Shown piece after piece: positions 36,382-46,229 of a stretch of DNA of 64,000 bases. The notes under the pieces were generated by a model. It saw only the letters and a program-made list of their open reading frames with translations, searched no databases and was not told where the DNA came from. Source of the stretch: Pardosa pseudoannulata (taxonomy: Eukaryota; Arthropoda; Arachnida; Araneae; Lycosidae). The position numbers and the translations under genes were made by a program. The stretch spans positions 20,528,024 to 20,592,023 of the forward strand of contig CM063500.1 of assembly GCA_032207245.1 (NCBI GenBank). The letters run 5' to 3'. Every line of letters begins with the position of its first letter. Position 1 is the stretch's first letter.

Positions 36382-36451
36382 TCTGCGTCATTTTGGCGTA
36401 GTGTTAGAGCGTTGCGCTGACATTTTTCCACCTCGGGTTCGATTCCCGATG
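36382..36451 (+). pseudogene. tRNA-like relic (degenerate tRNA or SINE head)
   Basis: Shows an A-box-like TTGGCGTAGTGTTAGAGCG and an intact T-arm, TCGGGTTCGATTCCCGA (B box), followed by a T run. No 7-bp acceptor stem forms between the two ends, and the anticodon arm cannot be folded convincingly, so it is not a working tRNA. The mirrored copy is at 60710-60779 and differs in the T loop (TTCAATT). Confidence 0.6.
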
Positions 36452-36455
36452 TTTT

Positions 36456-38751
36456 TTTTTATTATTACATTTTAAAAATTTACATTTTTTTCTGTAACTC
36501 TCTTAAATCTGCTAAAATTCTGGTATTTCTTCTAATAATTAAAATGATTTTTGTTTAAAACAATAATATATTAAATAAATACGAATACAAATGTTTTCAA
36601 TTTTAATTGCTCTTTTTTAATTTTATGTAATTATTTTTGTCCTTTTCATTTTCCCTTTTTAAATTTATTTAATTTGAACTATTAATATATTTACCAGATC
36701 ATTTTTTTCTTTAGTAACTTTACCTCTTTAAATTTATTACACAATCTTAAATCCAAATTTGATATACTCAGTAATTTGCTTTCAAAAGCAATAGTATGTG
36801 ATGAATAAACTTATTAATTATTGCAGATGAAAACCCAATATAACAGATGTGAAATTCAAACTTAATAATAGCAAATCTTTGATAAAATTGCATTTTATGA
36901 TCAAGCGAGAATAACATAACATTAAAATATGAGCAGAATGTGTCAATTTAATGAGTAAGAAAACTAAGTGTTTAAATATTATAATAATAATGAATTTAAA
37001 AATAAAGTCATGTAACAACTGTATTACAAAAAATATAATTTATTAATCCAAAGCAAACAACATGAGTAGCGATAGCTCACAAAATGTCAGACCGATTCAA
37101 AAGGAATAACGCTTGCGGAACGACAAAACTACACGATAAACAAATCGGCCGTTAGAAAACGACAAAATCGTCACTGAATCAGTTGGTGGGAAAGCGAGTA
37201 ACTCATCTTAGTGCATTTTACGTGCGCCGATGTCGGAGAACGATAATCGTCTAAGATTTATCGCCGTCGTGTCGGTCAGTGGGAAAGCTCTCTAAAAATG
37301 CACCCCATAGTCAGGTACTTATAATTAGCATAGTTGCACCGGATAAGTATCCACGTGTGTCTGTATTCTTTGTTTACACACTGAACGGAAGAAGGAGGGG
37401 GTGGGTACTCTCAGCCCAAGACCCATACACCTCCGACACGAAGTAAAAAAGCCTTTTCTTTAGAATAGATAAACTTTCTTCTGATGATTTCCCTGGTATT
37501 TTGCAGAGAACCAAAGAAACCAGGTTTTAGTGTCCTCATTCGTTTCCGCGAAAATGAGAGCCCCAGATGAGAGCCATGTTCAAAAGTAAGGAATATATTG
37601 GGTTTTATTACCCAATATATGGGAACAGGCCCATGTCGTGCTGTTATGCAAAGAAGTGCCTGCATCAGACGGCACTAAGAAGACAGAACACTTAAATATA
37701 AAAGCTAGGGAATTTCAAAGACTTACATGATACTGAAATTTACCATATGGCCTTGAAAGGGAAACAGATTAGTTTGAGAATTGCTTCATAATTAGACGTG
37801 ATGCACATATGTATCTTTTTTAGTATGCATAAAACAATCTTTTACTGTATTTTTCTTAAATTAAAACTATATCTGTACATTACAATAGAAATTGTTTTGG
37901 CATATTCATTGTCTATTTAATAGTAATAAAAAAAATCTTTAGGTTTAAAATTATCTCCAAACAGCAGTGTAAAACATTGTGCTTTAATTATTCATAGTTT
38001 CCAACAAATCCTCTTTATTTAAACTATAAAAACAAATTATTAACGAACAATTGTACTTTATAAGTTGACGTAACTAATAAAGCAACTTAACGTTGACATA
38101 TCGTTACTAAACGTTGACGTTATATGCAGTATACGAAATTTTATCTTTGTGTATCCCCAAAATGAAGTTGTCAAGGTTTGAAATTTATTCAGTTACTAAA
38201 TTAAATTTCTCTTTTAATTTTTATCTATTTGAAAACTGTATTTTTAAACATTTGACAAATATTAATTTAATGTATTCCTGATATCAAAAATCCAATACTT
38301 CCCCAGTAATTTATTCAATTTAAATTAAATGTAAAAATGCACGACTAGATTAAGAGTTAAACAATTTTTGGGAGATTTCATATCCCGAATGAGTGAATAC
38401 TTAAAATATAATTCTTAGTATAAAATTCTCAGTATACATAAATATAATTCTATTGTTTTGTCATAGTTAAGCTTATAATAAATATTTTATCAACTGTTTC
38501 AACTCAAATTAAGACAATTAACAACAGACCAAGCTATATGGCAGCAGTAACTGTTATTTTTTAATTCTATTATATAATTAATTATCATTCGCTATAGATT
38601 AAAATAAATTTTTTCCATTCTTACAGGTATGTTTTGAAATTAGTATAAAAATTTCTTTGTTTTTTACTATATTATGTCATAAAGTAATTATTCTATTTAT
38701 TTTCCTAATTACTTTACTAAGCATTAAGTCGAAATAATGGAAATCAAGGAA
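36456..38751. other. Non-coding DNA with a CpG-richer patch (37060-37680)
   Basis: AT-rich on both sides of a patch at about 37060-37680 with many CpG words. Inverted GCTTTCCCAC motifs occur near 36026 (+), 37190 (-) and 37282 (-). An 84-codon minus-strand frame (37665-37411) has no recognised homology, and its preservation in the other arm only reflects the duplication. Three TTGACG-type words lie at 38063, 38092 and 38113. Confidence 0.5.
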
Positions 38752-38765
38752 CATATGAAAAGTTC

Positions 38766-38945
38766 CCGCCGAACGATGGCCGACTGGTTAGGGTGCTGGC
38801 CTTCGGTACCGGAGTTCGTGGGTTCGAATCCCGCAATGGCATGGATGTACGTAGCCGTTCGGAATCGGCTTTAAGCTGTAGGTCCCGGTCTCATTAGCCC
38901 TCGTGTTGCAAAAATTAGACCGTAGCACTCAAAACCAAACCAAAC
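38766..38945 (+). mobile_element. tRNA-derived SINE (young copy, left arm)
   Basis: Begins CCGCCGAACGATGGCCGA. It has an A box (CTGGTTAGGGTGCTGG) and a canonical B box (GGTTCGAATCC), a body with GTAGCCGTTCGGAATCGGCT, and a CAAAACCAAACCAAAC tail. The perfect 14-bp target duplication CATATGAAAAGTTC flanks it (38752-38765 and 38946-38959). Intact promoter boxes and a perfect duplication indicate a recent insertion, before the two arms separated, because the other arm has the same SINE with the same duplication. Confidence 0.95.
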
Positions 38946-38959
38946 CATATGAAAAGTTC

Positions 38960-39540
38960 AAATGCCAATTGTCGAGTATTCGTATAAATATATGGCCACC
39001 TTAGATATTTATTTTACTTTTTGAAAATTTTCATACCCAAGACCCAAAAATCATGGTAGTAAAGAGATTTTATCGTTCATATACACACAACAGAAAAAAT
39101 AAATAAAACGAGACGACTGGTATAAAACAGGGGCAGAAATGTAAACTATTTAGAAGGGAGTAATTCATCCATGTTCGTAAAATAAGTTAAAGCTACATTT
39201 GATACTCTAAAAATGTTTCTCATTAATATTAAACCATAATTGGACGCAGATATAATATAAAATATTATTCTAAAAAAAGCAATGGAAAAAAACCTGGAAG
39301 AAGATTTGATAATTCTGTTAGTATGAAAATTATGTAGTCAGGATAAAGTCTCATTTTTAAAAGTTTAAATAACAATTATAATAAAAAAGAAGCTCTTAAA
39401 ACGTTAAATATTTTAATATGTTAACAACATATTATTTTTATAAAGTAACATTTTTCAAAACATAATATTCTTAAGTATAAATTTCGACAGTTCATTTACT
39501 ATACAAAAAATGCAATCAGGGCCGGAACTTGATCCTTTGA
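38960..39540. other. Non-coding DNA, nothing recognised
   Basis: AT-rich sequence between the SINE and an A-rich/GCCGGCT repeat patch. No coding or RNA gene signal. Confidence 0.5.
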
Positions 39541-39550
39541 AGCCAGTGAC

Positions 39551-39735
39551 AAAAAAAAAAAAAAATAAATAAATAAATAAATAAATAAATAAAAGCCGGC
39601 TCGGTCGGCTTTTTTTTTCAATGTAAAAAAAGCCGGCTCGGTCGCTTTAAGAGCGTTTTCGTAAATGGGGGAAAAGCCGGCTCAGCCGCTTTAAGCACTG
39701 TTTCGGGCATACGGAAAAAATCGGCTGAGACGCTT
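39551..39735. repeat. A-run, (AAAT)n and GCCGGCT repeat patch
   Basis: An A run and AAAT repeats (39551-39593) are followed by four GCCGGCT- or CGGCTGA-type units (39593-39612, 39632-39650, 39674-39692, 39719-39735) with alternating TCGGTCGCTTT and TCAGCCGCTTT endings. The first unit can fold as AAAGCCG-loop-CGGCTTT followed by T's. The right-arm copy (57424-57613) has a different first unit and different AAAT number. Confidence 0.8.
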
Positions 39736-39739
39736 ATAG

Positions 39740-41337
39740 GGTTAAATTTATTGAGGATAAAAATGAACGGATCAACTCTCCGTCTTTAGAAGCCAAGAGC
39801 TTTGCATACAAGAAAATACATCTTTCAATGAGTTTCGCACCCCAACAGTGAGAAACCATGCGATTTTCTTCCCAAGAGACTATAGATTGTTTAGCGTTTT
39901 TGGGAGTCAAGAGTGAACCTTGATAATTTAAGTTAGCTTGAAAATCACAAAGGTAGAAATTTAGTGATTGGAGAAACGAGACTATGGTTGAGAAATTAAG
40001 TATTAGAAATGAGAAAGGGAAAAGGGAGAATTTTAGATAGATATTTTAAGGTAATAATATGTGTGTGCATACGTCCCTTTTACTCAACTGTAATATGCCT
40101 AGGAAACGTGTAGTAGGCTGGGAAGAGAGGAGACCAAAAATCTCGGAAAACGGTATAATTTCATTAAGTAAGAGACATTAACACTTTGCCAGAAACATCA
40201 CAAGATTATATTTTAAACTAGTTGAAAAGGTACCGTCTAGAGACAAAGCCTCCTGGTTGAACTATAGAATATTTGTGACATCATGCTCAGCAGCTGACCA
40301 TAAGAGTGTTATCTAACCGCCCATAGTGCAGTGCACTGAAACTCGGTATCCTTTCCCAGTTAATTTCTGTTTGCCTGTAAAACTGTTTTTACGGCTACAT
40401 CAGTAACATGTCTAAGAAATTGTCAGATCTGTTATGAAACTAGAAGGAATCCGTTTTTGAACCATATTAAAAAAACTCATGACACTTAGCAGTGATGTAT
40501 CCGTAAGAAATGTTTTACAGGCAACTAATAACCAATGGAAAAGGGTTTTTCCGGCTTGCCTGGGAATACAACTCTACTCCTGGTTTTCTTAAAACCGATC
40601 ACGTATATGACTATCCCCCATGGAATTATGGAAGCATTACAAAATTGCGATCAATTAAATTAGTGGCAGTATTAGTTTAATAGGGAGAATTATTATTCAT
40701 ACGGAGTTAGTGGTAAGCAATTCCGCCTTCTATTATATTGCCAAAAACTTCTTTCGATCTCTCCGTATTTAATGAAAATATTTTCAAGAACTAAAAATGA
40801 AACTTTTATATTAAAAATGGACATGCATGATTAGTCGACTAAAGGATATTTATAGAGAAAAATTGGAATTTGAATATTCGAAAAGGTATTTTAAAATATC
40901 TTTTCGTAGTTTTAACACTGGACATTTTCCTGTCTTTTAACAACACAAGTCCGTTTTTATCAAAGTTTTTGGGAACTTGAAAACTTAAATGAAATACATT
41001 GACTATGACAGATATTACCACAATCAATTGAATTCACTCGTGTGTCGACTAGTCAAGAATTTAAACTTTAATCGATTCCTTTAGACTATTATGTTCCTTA
41101 CACATGAGGTAATGTTCCATACAGCCTGAATATTTTCTTTTTAGCTCTTTCGACTAACGTAAAGAAGTGATCATCTCACTTCTTTAATACAAACTGAATT
41201 TTAATACAAACTTCTTTAATACTCTGAAATACAAACATTTTGACAGCACTTCGACTTTTTACCTAACATTTCGAAGAACAATGTATGAATAAATACTATT
41301 TGTTCTTCTCGTTAGAAAAATATTTAATTAGACTTTT
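39740..41337. other. Non-coding DNA with a foldback at 40340-40565
   Basis: No recognisable coding frame. The only structure seen is the imperfect inverted repeat reported separately, plus the 41177-41223 insertion specific to this arm. Confidence 0.5.
40340..40565. repeat. Imperfect foldback (about 70-nt arms)
   Basis: CCTGTAAAACTGTTTTTACGG...CATCAGTAACATGTC (about 40373-40413) pairs with the reverse complement of GACACTTAGCAGTGATG...CGTAAGAAATGTTTTACAGG (about 40484-40531). The pairing continues outward imperfectly through CTTTCCCAGTTAATTTCTG against CTTTTCCATTGGTTATTAG. The loop is about 70 nt. It looks like a small foldback or MITE remnant and is mirrored at 56590-56822. Confidence 0.7.
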
Positions 41338-41342
41338 CTAAA

Positions 41343-41831
41343 TGTAACAATAAGTTACATGCGGTTCAGGTCCCCGATGGTGTTCGGGGACATGCCGGGG
41401 CAAGACCGGTTTAAATGCAGAGAGACTTCGGACTTCTCTCAGTCAATAGAGGTGTCCGTATGTTTGGGGAATTTTGACCTCCCCCCCCCGCCATTCTGGA
41501 GTGGACTTTTTTTTTGTCTCCGCGGACAGTGGAAAATTTTTTTGGGAGCGGACAAGATTGTTACGAGAAGAATGAGAGGTGAAAGTCTGGCATCCACGTT
41601 TTGTAGGAGAACCCCTGGCAAAGAAATTTTCGCCATTTTTCTTAGGATCGACGGAGACTCGAGAGCAGTTTTCGATCTACAAATGATAAGTTGATTCAAC
41701 TATTTGTATTCCTTAGGCATTTATTTAATTGTATAAAATCATTTAATCAAGACCTATTTTCCATGTGTTTCTTAATGAGTTTTAATTTCTTTCTCAAACA
41801 CCAGGCCAACGTAACATTATTAATCTTTACA
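41343..41831 (+). repeat. 5' LTR of element B
   Basis: 489 bp, from TGTAACAATAAGTTACATG to AATCTTTACA. It differs from the element's 3' LTR at several sites (for example ATGCGG versus TTCGG near the start, and CAAGATTGTT versus CAAGGTTGTT), which dates the insertion as not brand-new. Confidence 0.93.
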
Positions 41832-41835
41832 TTTT

Positions 41836-41847
41836 TGGTGTCGTGAC
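41836..41847 (+). promoter_or_regulatory. First primer binding site of element B (mutated)
   Basis: TGGTGTCGTGAC lies four bases after the 5' LTR. It differs by one base (T for C) from the TGGTGCCGTGAC seen in element A and at 42549. Confidence 0.75.
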
Positions 41848-42356
41848 CAGTATTATGATAATGTGCGTTGGTTTGGTGATTGAGATAGTTTGAATCTCTT
41901 AATTTTTAAGTGACTTAGCTTAAACTTTTAAATAATTAAGATGAAGATGGCTATATTTTAATTTTAAGATTAATATTTTTTTACTAAATTTTATATCCAT
42001 GGCAGTGTTCGAAATTTTAATACTCTTCCCTACTCAAGCATGAATTGTTTTATATTGATTTAGCTATGTAAAAATATTAATTTGTATATATGTTAAATGA
42101 ATTGCAAGGAATATACTTTAATTTTGATTTGAAAAGGTATTCACATGGTTGAATTTTAAGACAATGATCTTAATAATTGAGACAAATTTAAGAATATAGA
42201 TGACTTTTTTTTATATATTTGTGCATTTTGTGTTTCTATAAATAATTTTCATATAAGCTCCATTATTGTTTTGGTATTTTTTGTTATCATTTGGTATTGA
42301 ATGTAAAAGTGTTATGTTATGTGATAGGTATGCTTAATACTAATAAAAATTTTTTT

Positions 42357-42544
42357 TAGGATCGACGTCGACTCTAGAGTAGTCTTCGGTATCTACAAAT
42401 GATAAGTTGATTCCAGTTGTACTCCTTAGGCATTTATTTAACAGTATAAAATCATTTAATCAAGACCTATTTTCCATGTGTTTCTTAATTAGATCTAATT
42501 TCTTCTTTCTCAAGCACTAGGCCAACGTAACATTATTTTTTACA
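42357..42544 (+). repeat. Extra partial LTR 3' end inside element B
   Basis: An internal piece matching the last ~188 bp of the LTR (from ATCGACGTCGACTC through CTAGGCCAACGTAACATTA to TTTTTACA). It is followed by a second primer site and a second leader copy. It resembles element A more closely in places (CACTAGGCC), suggesting template switching between related genomes. Confidence 0.9.
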
Positions 42545-42548
42545 TTTT

Positions 42549-42560
42549 TGGTGCCGTGAC
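42549..42560 (+). promoter_or_regulatory. Second primer binding site of element B (intact)
   Basis: TGGTGCCGTGAC, identical to the element A site, four bases after the internal partial LTR. Confidence 0.78.
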
Positions 42561-43193
42561 CAGGATAGTGATAATGTGCTTTGGTTTGGTGACTTCGATA
42601 TTTTGAAACTATTAATTTTTAAGTAATTTAACTTAAACTTTTAAATAATTAAGATGACCGTGGCTGTATTTTATTTTTTAGATTAATTTTTTTTACTAAA
42701 TTGTATGTCTATGGCTGTATTTGAAATTCTAATACTCTTCTCCACTCAAACATGAATTGTTTTATATTGATTTAGCTATGTAAGAATATTAATTTGTATA
42801 TATGTTAAATGAATTACATGAAATATATTTTAATTTGATTTGAAAAGGTATTCACATGGTTGCATTTTAAGACAATGATCTTATTAATTGAGGTCAATTT
42901 AAGAATATAGATGATTTTTTTTCTATACATTTGTGCATTTTCTGTTTAAATAAATAATTTTCATATAAGCTCCATTATTTTTTGATATTTTTATGTTATC
43001 ATTTGGTATTGAATGTAGAAGTGTTATGTTATATGATAGGTATGTTTAATACTGATAATCATTGAGATTAACTTGAAATAATACCATAAAATGTTTTAAT
43101 AATTACTAGAGAATGGTTACACTTTTGAAAAATGTTAATATTTGAATTTAAAACAGTATTGCGCTAGGATTTTGGAAATTATATTATTGATGA

Positions 43194-43793
43194 ATGTATT
43201 CTTACCGTACTAGTTCAAAGGGGTTTAACAAAAATATAGAAAATATGGTTACCAGTTTAATCTTATCATTACCGCAATTTAGTGGTTTAGAACATGAGAA
43301 TATTAATCATTTCATTAATCAATTTGACAGTGCTGCAAACTTAGAATCATTGAATGATGAAAAGCGATTAATTGTGTTTAAATTAAATTTAAAAGATGCG
43401 GCATTAAGGTACATTATTGAGGATCCTGTTGCTTCTCAAGAAAAAAATGTTAAAGAATTGCAAACGTTGTTGAGACAGAAATTTGAGCACAGAGAATCAT
43501 TTCAGGAGTGTCAGGAAAACTTTTCCAAAATATGCCAAAAGCCAATCCAAAGTGTTAAGGATTTAGCAGAAGAGATTAATCTTCATGCAAAAAAATTTTT
43601 GAACCCCAATAGCTCCAAGGATCCCAATTTGCTAAAGTTATCCGAGAACATTAATTTAACAAAATTTTTTGATGCCCTAAGAGCAGACATCCGAATTGAT
43701 TTAAAAAAGTTAGGCCCAAAATATTTTGATCAACCAATCGAAATGGCGACCAACATCGAGAGAGCATGGTCAAAAAATTCAATACGAGTATGA
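43194..43793 (+). CDS. Element B gag (capsid) open reading frame
   Basis: A 199-codon frame from MYSYRTSSKG to a stop, homologous over its length to element A gag. The capsid region (LILSLPQFSG, then HFINQFDSA, then FKLNLKDAALRYII, then CQKPIQSVKDLAEEINLHAKKF, then IRIDLKKLGPKYFDQP) is open and undamaged. The frame ends soon after TNIERAWSKNSIRV, where element A would continue toward a zinc knuckle, so nucleocapsid is absent because of the internal deletion. In the other arm the equivalent frame (54001-53402) is also open and differs at only a few residues. Gag alone would give particle protein but no enzymes. Confidence 0.8.
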   Translation: MYSYRTSSKGFNKNIENMVTSLILSLPQFSGLEHENINHFINQFDSAANLESLNDEKRLIVFKLNLKDAALRYIIEDPVASQEKNVKELQTLLRQKFEHRESFQECQENFSKICQKPIQSVKDLAEEINLHAKKFLNPNSSKDPNLLKLSENINLTKFFDALRADIRIDLKKLGPKYFDQPIEMATNIERAWSKNSIRV

Positions 43794-43796
43794 CAA

Positions 43797-44037
43797 AGAA
43801 TATCAAGGGTCGCAAAAAACCCTCTTTAGCAATCGGGAACGTATGTAATCGGATGTAACTTCCTTCCAGACTCCCAACTCTTTGCAACCAAAATATAAGG
43901 GTCCTTTCACAATCACAAGAAAACTTACAAATGATAATTTTATAATAAAAAATTCAAATGAAGATGATAGTAAAAGCCTAAAACTTCACATAAGCAAATT
44001 ATTTAAATTAAACCAACCACGCGAAAATTTAATGTGA
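43797..44037 (+). pseudogene. Element B integrase C-terminal remnant
   Basis: Immediately after gag the sequence matches the extreme end of element A integrase (SFQTPNSLQPKYKGPFTITR, then LHISKLFKLNQPRENLM, then stop), but with frameshifts. The gag-integrase junction near 43795 marks the deletion that removed the rest of pol. Confidence 0.82.
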
Positions 44038-44990
44038 GAAGTTATTTGACATAAAAAACTTTCATTTTGTAAATAATTTAAAATTTATGATATGATTCTT
44101 ATCAGGTGTTTCCATTTTGTTAAACATTTAGGGATTTGAAATTAATTTCCACTACTATGGGGGAGATGTCCTTCATAGTTTTGATAGGATTGCAGGCAGG
44201 TCCGAATTGTATCAGGAAATTTTGGAAAAACTCTAAAATATAAAAGAAATAAGTGAAAATCACCTGAAGAATAGCATAAGTATAGTATATCTTTTTAAGA
44301 GATGAGCAACAGGGAACTCAATTTTGTGCACGAATTTGTGTTACCCTTATTGACAATAATTATAAATGCTTTAAAGTATTGTGAAAAAGTGAAAGACATC
44401 TTGTTAATTTTGCACAAGTAATTGAGTATTATTATGATGAATAAACCTGTTATGCTGTATATAATATAAATGAGATGTGTCAACTTTATGACTTAAGTAT
44501 TTTAACAATATAAGATTTTGTGGTGTAATGTGTAATTTTCAAACAAATAATTGTAAGTGTAATGTTTATCAGTTAGGTTTTGTGACATGTTTGAAAGGGG
44601 AAGATTGTATACTTTTGTGTAATTTAAATATTCAATTTGAAATATACTAATCAGGCAATTTTTTAAATAATTTTCTATTATAAAACACGGGAAAGTTTCT
44701 TTTTTTTTTTTTTTTGTAATTGCATTCAGCAAACATGCCTAAGGAAATACTTGTATAACATTCAGCAAACATGCCTAAGGAAAAACCTGCATAAATCAAC
44801 TTGATATTTATAATTCTTTTGCAACTTCATCAGTGATACAAGGGTGTCTCTGGTTCATCAGATCCAAATGTTTTTAAAATCTGTCATACAGAGTATGATT
44901 ATGAACTTCACTTCTTGGATTTTATACTTTAATGTATGAACATTTTTTTAAATTTTTTATTTTTTATTTTTTTTATTTTATTTTTTTTTT
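44038..44990 (+). other. Long 3' spacer of element B
   Basis: About 950 bp homologous to 28678-29557 of element A, with no convincing frame. It includes a duplicated phrase CAGCAAACATGCCTAAGGAAA (near 44727 and 44762) next to a T run, and a T-rich stretch just before the polypurine tract. Confidence 0.75.
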
Positions 44991-45005
44991 AAAGACCGGA
45001 GGAGA
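44991..45005 (+). promoter_or_regulatory. Polypurine tract of element B
   Basis: AAAGACCGGAGGAGA directly abuts the TGTAAC start of the 3' LTR. Confidence 0.8.
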
Positions 45006-45491
45006 TGTAACAATAAGCTACATTCGGTTCAGGTCCCCGTTGGTGTTCGGGGACATGCCGGGGCAAGACCGGTTAAAATGCAGAGAGACTTCGGACTTCT
45101 CCCAGTCAATAGAGATGTCCGTATGTTTGGGGAATTTTGACCTCCCCCCCCGCCATTCTGGAGTGGACTTTTTTTTGTCTCCGCGGACAGTGGGAAACTT
45201 TTTTGGAGCGGACAAGGTTGTTACGAGAAGAATGAGAGTTGATAGTCTGGCATCCACGTTTTGTGGGAGAACCCTTGACAAAGAAAGTTTCGCCATTTTT
45301 CTTAGGATCGACGGAGACTCGAGAGCAGTCTTCGATCTACAAATGATAAGTTGATTCAACTATTTGTATTCCTTAGGCATTTATTTAATTGTATAAAATC
45401 ATTTAATCAAGACCTATTTTCCATGTGTTTCTTAATGAGTTTTAATTTCTTTCTCAAACACCAGGCCAACGTAACATTATTAATCTTTACA
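45006..45491 (+). repeat. 3' LTR of element B
   Basis: 486 bp, from TGTAACAATAAGCTACA to AATCTTTACA, followed by the target duplication CTAAA. The GCTACA variant at its start distinguishes it from the 5' LTR and is shared with the 3' LTR of B'. Confidence 0.93.
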
Positions 45492-45496
45492 CTAAA

Positions 45497-46229
45497 TAAA
45501 GAAAACCACTAATGCAGTTATATTTAAAATAATTCGACTGACATAGCCTAACGTTTTATCATTTTGAAGAAGATTTTATGACTTTAGTTTCTACTAAAAA
45601 GTATATAATCATAAGAATATATGTCCTGCAACATCAGAAAAAAGACAATTCAAACTTTTATTGAAAAAAATCTAAATCTAAAAATTTGTCTATTGATTCA
45701 AGACGAAAACTTGCCTAATGGTACGGAAAAATATTATTTTCCTATTATAGAAATATGTTTTAAATTATATGAAGTTAAATGTAAGATTTATTTCCTAAAA
45801 ATTTAAACGATACCGAACCCTGTAGAGTTTTAATATATATTGAGATAGGCAATATTGATTGTGATAGTCTATTTCACCCGATCATCTCGATCTTCCTTTC
45901 TCATGAACGTCACATTTTTGGAAACCCTAGTTGCTTATATGGAAAAAAAAGGATCCTGGGAGTGGAAGGAGGACTTTCATATAGTTAAAAAGATGAAAAA
46001 ATCACTCGCCAAGAAAAGAACAACTACTCAAGATAATAACTTTCATAAAGTCAGGGAGAAAGAGAGGCAGGCAACGTATGATATGACTTGATAAGGTGGA
46101 ACAGTGGCTGAGAAATATTGAAGTCAACAGATGCGGGATTAAAGCTAAAACCAAATCAAGATGGGGTAAATTTACTGAAATGGTCTTGGTCTGGACAGGT
46201 TGTAGTGCGAAGAAAAGAAAAGAAAAGAA
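45497..46229. other. Non-coding DNA with two short unassigned frames
   Basis: Frames at 45621-45806 (+, 61 codons) and 45855-46091 (+, 78 codons, Lys/Glu-rich) match no family I know. They are preserved in the other arm (51547-51362 and 51313-51071), which is expected from the duplication and is not evidence of function. Confidence 0.45.

Larger units (their letters stand above)
41343..45491 (+). mobile_element. Element B: internally deleted Ty3/Gypsy element with gag only
   Basis: A 4149-bp insertion: 5' LTR, primer site, a duplicated LTR-end/primer-site/leader segment, gag, then directly the C-terminal tail of integrase, the 3' spacer, polypurine tract and 3' LTR. It is flanked by the perfect 5-bp duplication CTAAA (41338-41342 and 45492-45496). 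Compared with element A, about 4 kb (the end of gag, protease, RT, RNase H and the integrase core) is missing. It keeps all cis signals and a capsid frame, so it could have moved with enzymes supplied by a relative. Mirrored as B' (51677-55860). Confidence 0.93.

Noticed and set aside
37411..37665. 84-codon minus-strand frame, preserved identically in the other arm
   Set aside because: Identity follows from the duplication. No family resemblance, splice context or neighbouring exon could be seen.
39517..39551. CAGGGCCGG start of a possible hAT-type MITE
   Set aside because: No inverted partner or 8-bp duplication could be found nearby.
41359..41699. Frames on both strands inside the LTRs (also 45018-45359, 51809-52237, 55503-55844 and 31541-31765)
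   Set aside because: They recur only because they are LTR sequence and shift frame with homopolymer length; not proteins.
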